A DNA stretch of 64,000 nucleotides from Charina bottae (taxonomy: Eukaryota; Chordata; Lepidosauria; Squamata; Charinaidae): contig JALMGJ010000008.1 in assembly GCA_023362775.1 (NCBI GenBank), positions 34,955,001 through 35,019,000 on the forward strand, written 5' to 3'. The position numbers were made by a program, and so were the translations under genes. How positions within the stretch are numbered: the stretch's first letter is position 1; each line of letters starts with the position of its first letter. The notes beneath the pieces were generated by a model that ran no database searches, had not been told where the DNA came from, and was given only the letters and a program-made list of their open reading frames with translations. Below, in pieces: positions 55,741-64,000 of this stretch.

Positions 55741-55953
55741 TCAGCTCTTGCCAACCTAGCAATTCGAAAGCATGCAAATGCAGGTAGATAAATAGGTACC
55801 ACTTCAGTGGGTAGGTAACAGCATTCCGCGCGCGTCATGCTGGCCAGGACCGCGGAAGCGTCTTTGTACAGCGCTGGCTCTTCGGCTAAGAAATGGAGAT
55901 GAGCACCGCCCCCTAGAGTCAGACACGACTGTGCAGGGGAAAACCTTTTTTAA
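55741..55953 (+). mobile_element. tRNA-derived SINE, 5' truncated
   Basis: Body and tail of the same family as 24388 and 40990: cagctcttgccaacctagca, 'ggtaggtaacagcattccgcg' and tail tagagtcagacacgactgtg. The tRNA-like head is absent. A taataattagcta block before (about 55719) and after (about 55952) is the likely target duplication. Confidence 0.85.
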
Positions 55954-56513
55954 TAATTAGCTAACAGCTATGAATACTGCTAAGCTAAGGTAAGACTGTT
56001 CCACAACCTTCCACTTTTCGCTGTACGTTTAGATAGATTGCTAAGTCTTATGAATCAAACTGACTTTCTGCTCTCAAACTCAAGTGTGCCCAAAAGATCT
56101 TTATGCTGCTGTGACAGGTACAGAACCATAGAGCTTTGATATCCAGCAATTCTGGCTTAGCTGTATGGATATAATGGTTGCTCCAATTCTTTCTTAAGCT
56201 ATTTGAAACATTCTGCTTTTTTTTTCTGAACTGAACTGGCTTGATCTTCTGGCTTCACCCAAGAATTACACAGAAAGTTAGGTACATTCAAATCAATGAG
56301 ACATAAAGACTTAGTAAATTTTTTAAATCCCACTGTCTAAAGGAAAATCTAATTGCTTGTACCTTTCTTTGAACTGCGCTCAAACAGCAACTACAGCAGA
56401 TTTCCTGTTACTTCTCCATCCATATCCTGTGATGGTGAACTAAGTCACTATTATAGCTTGGAATACCTTGGGAAATCAGTGTAGTTGTAAGCTTCCTAAT
56501 GCATATAATAGTA
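55954..56513. other. Unassigned DNA
   Basis: No recognised feature. Confidence 0.4.
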
Positions 56514-57431
56514 CAGGTAGTCCTCGAATTACAACCATTCATTCAGTGACTGTTTGAAGTTACAACGGTGCTGAACCAAGGGATTTATGACCCTTGCCCA
56601 AAGTTATGGCTGTTGCAGCACCCCCACGATCATGTTACAACTGCAGGGGCGCTGCAACTCCCTCCACCTGCCTATCTCCCCCCATCTATGCCCTTTTGGC
56701 CCCTTGCCACCCTGCACTCCACCGCCCTAGCTGACTTTCGCCGCTGTCTTCTTGCTCACGCTGCTGCTGAGGCATGCCCAGCCTAGCTGCTGGGCCATAT
56801 GGGGCTGTCTTCGCACTGGGAAGAAGGGGAAAAAGCCAAAAGCAGCCTTGAAAAGCTCTTGACATTTCAGAGCTCCTGGGTGGGCAGGCTTCATGCTGCG
56901 AAGAAGGGGGAAAAAGGCTGCTTTCGGCTTTTTTCCCTTCTTCCCAGCGTGAAGCCAGCCCCATACAGCCCAGCAGCTAGGCTGGGCATGTCTCATAAGC
57001 AGCAGGAGCAAGAAGACAGTGGCAAAGGTCAGTTTGGGCGGTAGAGCGCAGGGCAGCAGGGGTCTCGGAATGTAGGGCGGCAATGGCAACTGGGACTGGG
57101 CTGCGGCTTCCTGGGACGTGGCAAGCAGCCCCAGAGCTGCCCTGAAAGGTAGGGTGCAGGGTGGCAAAGGGCAGAGATGGGAGGAAGATAGGTGGGTGGG
57201 GGAGTTGGAGGCAGTCCCTTATCTTACTGAGGCTTGTGGTGGGAGGGACCAAGCTTGGATTGGGGTTGGTACTCGCTGAACGACCTGCGATTCTCAGTTA
57301 ACGACCACAACGGGGAGTGCCAGGATTGCTGTTGTAAGTCAATGAGGTCATGTGTCATCTTGCTTTATGACCATACGGACTTACGATGGCAATCCCAGTC
57401 CCAATTGTGATTGTAAGTCGAAGACTACCTG
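56514..57431. mobile_element. Tigger-like element, copy 2, with large internal hairpin
   Basis: 918 bp with TIRs caggtagtcctcgaattaca and 'tgtaagtcgaagactacctg'; TA duplication at 56512-56513 and 57432-57433. Subterminal 'gctgaacgacc' and 'ttaacgaccac' blocks match copy 1 (46926). The GC-rich middle folds back: 56744-56840 pairs with 56928-57021, and the outer part (about 56650-56740) with about 57145-57215. No transposase. Overlapping frames in the middle are not genes. Confidence 0.82.
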
Positions 57432-57433
57432 TA

Positions 57434-57927
57434 TTCTACTCCAAGGAATCCAATCAGGAATGTAAAGGAGCAGTGGAACTACCAAAGTAAAATATTTGTC
57501 TTTTTTGCTTTGTAAATGGATGTATCAATCTATTTCTGTACAGACTACTTTTTACATATACATTACTGTGTCTGTGTGCAATGTATAATGTATATTGTAT
57601 AAATCATGATGAATTTAACAAACAAACACTTAACAAAAATAACATCCATACAATCCTGTCTCTATCTTAATGTATAACTTTTAAAGGCAAAATCCACAGA
57701 AAGAAACCTAGTTAAATACATATCTTTTCTCAACACATTTCTAAAGACATTTTCTCCCCAAATATGGATATTAAAATGGTCTTTATTCATTTTTGTTGAT
57801 ACTGTTGTTTGCAGGAATGTTGAAATCAGAATTTTCTGGTCTTTGTTAAATGAAATCCATTTCATACAATTTCTGTATCAGTCATAAAGTGTTGTGTTTT
57901 TTTAGAATACACAAAGAAACATCTCTC
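57434..57927. other. Unassigned DNA
   Basis: No recognised feature. Confidence 0.4.
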
Positions 57928-58168
57928 AGTCTCTCTGTGGCTGCCTTCAAGTCAGTCTTGACTCCTGACAAGTCCATGGACAAGTCCATGCAGATTTCTT
58001 AGCAACGTTTTTCAGAGGTAGTTTGTCATTGCCTCCTTCCTAGGGCTGAGAGAGAGTGGTTGGCCCAAAGTCACCCAGCTGGCTTTGTGCCTAAGGCATG
58101 ACTAGAACTCATGGTCTCCCAGCTTCTAACCCAGTGCCTTTAACTACTATCCCAAACTGGCTCTCATT
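57928..58168 (-). mobile_element. Sauria-type tRNA-derived SINE
   Basis: Plus strand reads the reverse complement: tcaagtcagtcttgactcct, 'tagtttgtcattgcctccttcctagggctgagagaga', 'cacccagctggctttgtgcctaaggc' and 'cccaaactggctctcat' at the head (58152-58168). Same family as 7469. Confidence 0.85.
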
Positions 58169-59552
58169 TATCAAACATACATAATTTAATTCTTGCTTGC
58201 AATTTTCCCCAGCATACAAATTTTTGAGTATAATTTTGTCAGTAAACTAAAAAATACTGAGAATGATGAATTCTGAAAATAAATGTGCTCTGTTCTCAGA
58301 TTAGTCAAGGAGTAAGAATTTCTAGAGGGTTTTTTTTAGGGGGGGGCAGCCTATTTCCTTTATCTGTACTTGTTTTGAGCTGAGAACTGTGTCAACACAT
58401 TTCTGAAGTCTGAAAAGCCAGTGAACGACATTGATCTAGACATTTGTTCAAGAGAGGCTGAAGATTTAGCTTGTATCAGAATTCATAAAGATTAAATTCC
58501 TCCAGGCATTTCAGTATTGGAGTACAGATTCTGAAGACATTTGATGTCTTGTGCTTTAGTCTGTAAAACTGCCTTATTCCAGAAGTTTCTGGCTACCCAG
58601 TGCCTTTGACTGTACAGTATATATGCCAAGTTTCAGATAACTGGGTCGCTAAAAATAGTGTAACCATATTTTGTTTTGAAAGACAAAGCATGAATGTCCC
58701 ATTTTTGGAATCTTGGCTATTCATCTATTGAATGTCAGATCTGATGTGAAATTAATTTTTAATCTCAATAGTTATTCTCTAGAAAGAAACTAGGGGGAAA
58801 AGGGAAATATATGCTAGCAGAAGGTAGTATGTATAGAATATTCACCAATAGGCAAAGAAAACACCTCAATTTAATAACCTAAAATATTCAGTCTTGATAG
58901 AATTAAAACTGTGGAAGGCCACAATTCATTGCACCTGTTATTAAACAAAGGAGTCTGTGAAACAAGCTTTAAGTCTTTTTATAAAAGCCCTGGAAATACT
59001 TACACTGGGTGATTTTTGGTCCAGAATAGGTTCTGCAGGCCTAGGGGTTGCTTACGTCTCAGGTATCACTGAAAGAGTCCCAGTTACAGCAGGTGGAGAA
59101 AACAGTAAAAACTCCAAAGTGATGTTGAGGTCATTTTTCCACTATTAAAAAGATAACTCTATTAGCTAATTAGAGAGTTGCAGTGATGTAACTCCCATCT
59201 AATTAAATATGTCAAAACTTCACTTATTTTCCAAATGGTGTGAAATTTAACCTGAGGGGCAGAATGGAAGTTGAAGAAAAAGGAAACAAGCAGTGGAATC
59301 CAAACAACATGTAATAAAAATATGATGAAAACAACATTGTTTTTTTCTTTTGTAGTGTGCACATTTAATCCCTCATTACAGTTTTGCCACTTCACTCTCC
59401 TGCCTAGCAATCAGTGGTTGATTTCACGAAAGAGAAATAGTTCAGAAAGCATGTGGCAAAATCCACATAAGTTGTTAATTCATAAAATATGTAAAGATTA
59501 ATGGAAGACAATTTTACATTCCATAGTAAATGGCTATGATTATCAGACAGCA
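58169..59552. other. Unassigned DNA
   Basis: About 1.4 kb without recognised features. Confidence 0.4.
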
Positions 59553-60712
59553 GTCATATCATATCAGACAGATTTGCTGGATCATGGAAAAAGCAAGAGA
59601 GTTCCAGAAAAACATCTACTTCTGCTTCATTGACTACGCTAAAGCCTTTGATTGTGTGGATCACAACAAACTGTGGCAAAGTCTTAAAGAGATGGGAGTA
59701 CCAGACCACCTTACCTGTCTCCTGAGAAACCTGTATGCGGGTCAAGAAGCAACAGTTAAAACCGGACATGGAACAACCGATTGGTTCAAAATTGGGAAAG
59801 GAGTATGACAAGGCTGTATATTATCACCTTGCTTATTTAACTTATATGCAGAGTACATAATGAGAAATGCCGGGCTGGATGAATCACAAGCCGGAGTTAA
59901 GATTGCCGGGAGAAATATCAACAACCTCAGATATGCAGACGATACCACCCTAATGGCAGAAAGTGAAGAGGAACTAAAGAGCCTCTTGATGAGGGTGAAA
60001 GAGGAGAGTGCAAAAGCTGGCTTGAAACTCAACATTAAAAAAACTCAGATCATGGCATCTGGTCCTATCACTTCCTGGCAAATAGAAGGGGAAGAAATGG
60101 AAGCAGTGACAGATTTTATTTTCTTGGGCTCCAAGATCACCGCAGACGGTGAGTGCAGCCATGAAATTAAAAGACGCTTGCTCCTTGGGAGGAAAGCTAT
60201 GGCAAACCTAGACAGCATATTAAAAAGCAGAGATGTCACCTTGCCGACAAAGGTCCGTATAGTTAAAGCTATGGTTTTCCCAGTAGTAATGTATGGCTGT
60301 GAGAGTTGGACCATAAGGAAGTCTGAGCGCCGAAGAATTGATGCTTTCGAGCTGTGGTGCTGGAGAAGACTCTTAAGAGTCCCTTGGACTGCAAGGAGGT
60401 CAAATCAGTCAATCCTAAAGGAAATCAACCCTGACTGCTCATTGGAAGGACAGATACTGAAGCTGAAGCTCAAATACTTTGGCCACCTAATGCGAAGAGA
60501 GGACTCACTGGAAAAGACCCTGATGCTAGGAAAGACTGAAGGCAAAAGGAGAAGGGGATGGCAGAGGATGAGATGGTTAGATAGCATCACCGATATAACG
60601 AACATGAATTTGAGTAAACTCCGGGAGACAGTGGAGGACAGGAAGGCCTGGTGTGCTATGGTCCATGAGGTCACGAAGAGTCGGACACGACTAAACGACT
60701 GAACAACAACAA
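59553..60712 (+). mobile_element. BovB LINE, 5' truncated, RT to 3' end
   Basis: RT motifs in order: FCFIDYAKAFDCVDHNKLW, a stop, QGCILSPCLFNLYAEYIM, and the catalytic YADD in NNLRYADDTTLMAES. The C-terminal region follows (FIFLGSKITADGEC, VVMYGCESWTIRKSERRRID, 'RVPWTARRSNQSILKEINPD', YFGHLMRREDSLEK, KSRTRLND). The lone stop (tga at about 59807) replaces the Arg of GxxQGC, the expected result of CpG decay (cga to tga). The 280-codon frame after it is uninterrupted. An 11-bp duplication atcagacagca lies at 59542-59552 and 60713-60723. Endonuclease absent, so it is not autonomous. Confidence 0.93.
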
Positions 60713-60723
60713 ATCAGACAGCA

Positions 60724-62313
60724 AGTTGGTATCCATGTTGGTATCCATGGTAATAATACAGTTTGTGGAATTTATCCCCCAAAGTTTCCAGGGAGCAAGC
60801 TGTGATCAGGAAGAGCAAAGGAATTTGGCAATGGAGCTAGGCAGGGGGATTTAAGGGGACACCCCTCTAGTGAAGTCCCTTAATATTCCCTCCAAGTCAA
60901 TGTCTGTCTACCTTGAGAGCCTGGGAAAGGAACAAGAAGAAATGGAAGTCTTATTCTGATGTTATCTTAAGGAACATATACATGCACTCTACAGCTGTAA
61001 CCTATCACACTTGTGTCATCTCTGGCTTCTTCTTGAAAACAGTCTGGCATATATTTGCAGCACATGCAAACCTATAGTAGTGTGAGAAGATGAAGTCAAA
61101 GGGTTGGAGCAGTGAATGGACACACACCAGTTGAAGAGAGAGGATAAAGCTTTATCAGATCAAAGAAAGGGGCTGACAAAAGGAAGAAAATCATATTAAT
61201 GAGCATGCGAAATGGACAGGAATAAAAACCATAATCAACAGATTTTAAAATTCTGTACCACCAGAACTCACAAACAACTTTTAAATTCTTGCAGAAAAAA
61301 ACAGGGCCTGACTCCACAAGGAAAGAACAGGAGAAAAAACAATAGACCCTGAAAGGCAGAGGGGATGTGGCCATGGTACAAAAAAAGTCATGGCAGTTTG
61401 TGACTCACTATTATGAGGAACTGAAACTATCATCTCCTAAAGTATGTTGCCTGGCACGAGCATAGTTTGGAGATATGTCAGAACAACTTTCAAAATTTAT
61501 CATATTCACCGACAATTCTCCCTGTCTCCTAATCCATATGAAGATAAATGTTATATTCCAAAGAACAGCTACAGCAATGTCACCATGAACTTTTGATTGA
61601 TTGATGATTGATGATAGATAAATAGATAGATGATAGATAGATTTTTTTTAAAAAGGAAGCTGAAGAACCTGAACACTCAGTTAGCATTCTCATCGATTTC
61701 GACTGGAAAGGAGGGAGGGGGAAAATATTGCATGTGAATATGTTGGTATGCAAATGGTGTCAATGGGAGAAATTTAATTTCTGGGACCATGGTTTGAATA
61801 ATATGGATGATAACATAAGATTGTTGCATCTCACAATGATGGTAAAATGTGGTTGGCTGAAGCTTGTCCATATTGACTATGAGAGCTTTACACTGAATCC
61901 TAAGGGGATGTGAGAGATTATGGGGAGGTTGGGAAATCTGGGTGTGAATCAGTTGACAGATTATCTACAAATGGCAATTCAGTCCAGAAATGGAGACATC
62001 TGGAAAAAAGCAGTTCAAATTAAGTAAGAAGGAGGCTGCAAAATTCCTATTCAGAATTTCTATTCCAAAATTCCTATTCCAGTTTTCAAGATTATATGTT
62101 TTCCCCAGACTCCCATTAAAGATATCTTACTGAAATCCATGATTGTGCTTCCTTGATCCTGCTAGTTACATGGGGCTGTAGAGTTGGTTTGAAGCAAAAA
62201 CCCAGAAGTAAGTATTGCAGATAAATTCTAGTACAGGTAAATGGGAGTATTGCTGTAATGGGGTATATTAAAGCACTTTCTGATTCCATAAAATCAGAAA
62301 GATCATTGATTTA
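60724..62313. other. Mostly unassigned DNA
   Basis: About 1.6 kb. It includes an imperfect GATA/GATT tract at 61596-61642. No gene or repeat family recognised. Confidence 0.4.
61596..61642. repeat. Imperfect (GATT)/(GATA)n tract
   Basis: Gatt and gata units, then a T-run. Confidence 0.85.
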
Positions 62314-63896
62314 TACACTGCTCAAAAAAATAAAGGGAACCCTGAAACAACACAATGTAAGTCCAAGTCAATCACACTTCTGTGAAATCAAACTGTCCAC
62401 TTAGGTAGCAACACTGATTGACAATCAGTTTCACATGCTGTTGTGCACATGGAATAGACAACAGGCGGAAAGCATAGGCAGTTAGCAAGACATCCCCAAT
62501 AAAGGAGTGGATCTGCAGGTGGTGACCACAGACCACTTCTCAGTTCCTATGCTTTCTGGCTGATGGTTTGGTCACTTTTGAATGCTGGCGGTGCTTCCAC
62601 TCTAGTGGTAGCATGAGACGGAGTCTACAACCCACACAAGTGGCTCAGGTAGTGCAGCTCATCCAGGATGGCACATCAATGCAAGCTGTGGCAAGAAGGT
62701 TTGCTGTGTCTGTCAGCGTAGTGTCCAGAGCATGGAGGCGCTACCAGGAGACAGGTCAGTACATCAGGAGACGTGGAGGAGGCCGTAGGAGGGCAACAAC
62801 CCAGCAGCAGGACCGCTACCTCCGCCTTTGTTGAAGGAGGGACAGGAGGAGCACTGCCAGAGCCCTGCAAAATGACCTCCAGTGGGCCACAAATGTGCAT
62901 GTGGCTGCTCAAACGGTCAGAAACAGACTCCATGAGGGTGGTATGAGGGCCCGACGTCCACAGGTGGGGGTTGTGCTTACAGCCCAACACCGTGCAGGAC
63001 GTTTGGCATTTGCCAGAGAACACAAGATTGGCAACTTAGCCACTGGCGCCCTGTGCTCTTCACAGATGAAAGCAGGTTCACACTGAGCACATGTGACAGA
63101 CGTGACAGGGTCTGGAGACGCCGTGGAGAACGTTCTGCTGCCTGCAACATCCTCCAGCATGACCAGTTTGGCAGTGGGTCAGTAATGGTGTGGGGTGGCA
63201 TTTCTTTAGGGGGTCGCACAGCCCTCCATGTGCTCGCCAGAGGTAGCCTGACTGCCATTAGGTACCGAGATGAGATCCTCAGACCCCTTGTGAGACCATA
63301 TGCTGGTGCGGTTGGCCCTGGGTTCCTCCTAATGCAAGACAATGCTAGACCTCATGTGGCTGGAGTGTGCCAGCAGTTCCTGCAAGATGAAGGCATTGAT
63401 GCTATGGACTGGCCCGCCTGTTCCCCAGACCTGAATCCAATTGAGCACATCTGGGACATCATGTCTCGCTCCATCCACCAACGCCACGTTGCACCACAGA
63501 CTGTCCAGGAGTTGGGGGATGCTTTAGTCCAGGTGTGGGAGGAGATCCCTCAGGAGACCATCCGCCACCTCATCAGGAGCATGCCCAGGCGTTGTAGGGA
63601 GGTCATACAGGCACGTGGAGGCCACACACACTACTGAGCCTCATTTTGACTTGTTTTAAGGACATTACATCAACGTTGGATCAGCCTGTAGTGTTCTTTT
63701 CCAGTTTAATTTTTGAGTGTAACTCCACATCCAGACCTCCAGGGGTTGCTTACATTTGATCTCCATTGCTTTTTGTGTGATTTTGTTGTCAGCACATTCA
63801 ACTATGTAATGAACAAAGTAATTAATATGAATATTTCATTCATTCAGATCTAGGATGTCTTATTTCAGTGTTCCCTTTATTTTTTTGAGCAGCTTA
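62314..63896 (+). mobile_element. Tc1-type DNA transposon, full length, inactive
   Basis: 1,583 bp with both ends: left tacactgctcaaaaaaataa, right the complement, 'tatttttttgagcagctta'; about 25 bp of TIR match (ctgctcaaaaaaataaaggg). TA target duplications lie at 62312-62313 and 63897-63898. A single transposase gene lies between the ends. The size and TIR design fit Tc1-like elements. It is inactivated by two lesions in the transposase. Confidence 0.93.
62613..63637 (+). pseudogene. Tc1-like transposase (DD34E), broken
   Basis: ATG 62613 begins [20 protein letters not shown]. The N-terminal paired-like helix-turn-helix half ([20 protein letters not shown]) is followed by an Arg-rich linker ([18 protein letters not shown]) resembling a GRPR/AT-hook segment. 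A TGA at 62832-62834 and a 1-bp loss near 63023 (frame change before HWRPVLF) break it. The catalytic triad is visible: Asp in LFTDESRF (63065-63067), Asp in LMQDNARPH (63338-63340) and Glu in PDLNPIEHIWD (63443-63445), with 34 residues between the last two. It ends at TGA after 'ARGGHTHY'. The enzyme would cut and paste the element at TA sites. Confidence 0.93.
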
Positions 63897-64000
63897 TATT
63901 ATGTGGCCTGTGTTGCCTATGTGCCAATATTAAGAGTAAGGAAATGCATTTGAATGCTTAGCATGAGAAGACAAATATGATTAAAAGAAATAATAGAGAT

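Noticed and set aside
56799..57044. Possible promoter CpG island of a host gene in the GC-rich stretch
   Set aside because: The GC-rich block is bounded by transposon ends with TA duplications, and no exon-like sequence follows.
56568..57252. Ala/Pro-rich frames on both strands
   Set aside because: Internal GC-rich hairpin of a Tigger-like element; no conserved domain and both strands open.

Overview
The window is vertebrate nuclear DNA and almost certainly comes from a squamate reptile (lizard or snake). The evidence is the repeat mix: BovB/RTE LINEs, many CR1/L3-type LINE 3' ends, tRNA-headed SINEs with BovB-like or CR1-like tails, 5S-rRNA-headed SINEs, an L1, Tc1/Tigger/hAT DNA elements and abundant microsatellites in AT-rich DNA. 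I could not assign a single host exon, rRNA, functional tRNA or CRISPR array. All recognisable protein sequence belongs to mobile elements, and every copy is broken. The window is therefore best read as intergenic or deep intronic DNA.

Layout. 0-9 kb: a 5S-SINE, CR1 pieces on both strands, two copies of a hAT-like MITE with 8-bp target duplications (one with a GC-rich minisatellite inside), a BovB 3' end with a 5' inversion, and a Sauria-type SINE split by a solo LTR. 9-20 kb: mostly unassigned sequence with one CR1 copy; 15.7-20.1 kb is the longest stretch without a repeat I can name. 20-25 kb: a long CR1 on the minus strand, a decayed CR1 on the plus strand, and a CR1 carrying a SINE. 25-31 kb: mostly unassigned, with microsatellites and a second 5S-SINE.

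31.4-37.8 kb: the centrepiece is a near full-length L1 (about 5.5 kb, 15-bp target duplication) nested in the 5' part of a BovB element. Inside the L1 ORF2 lies a complex insertion: a 62-bp copy of sequence from 931 bp downstream plus a perfect 56-bp inverted copy of the adjacent sequence.

38-50 kb: CR1 tails, two head-to-tail tRNA-SINEs sharing one target site, L1-like and other LINE C-terminal relics, a 74-bp-arm hairpin, a Tigger-like MITE, a fold-back element (probably Penelope-like) with a hammerhead-ribozyme-like motif, the third hAT MITE, and a CR1 carrying a SINE. 50-64 kb: an RTE tail, another CR1, a Tigger-like element with a large internal hairpin, a 5'-truncated BovB with its reverse transcriptase, and a Tc1 element with both terminal repeats and a transposase broken at two places.

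The elements interact mainly by nesting, which gives a relative chronology (SINE before LTR; BovB before L1; CR1 before SINE), and by sharing 3' tails between SINEs and the LINEs likely to mobilise them. I did not find a convincing new gene system. The most unusual signals are the hammerhead-like fold in the Penelope-like repeat, the templated fold-back insertion in the L1, the hAT MITE family with its internal minisatellite, and the clustered 5' truncation points of the CR1 copies.
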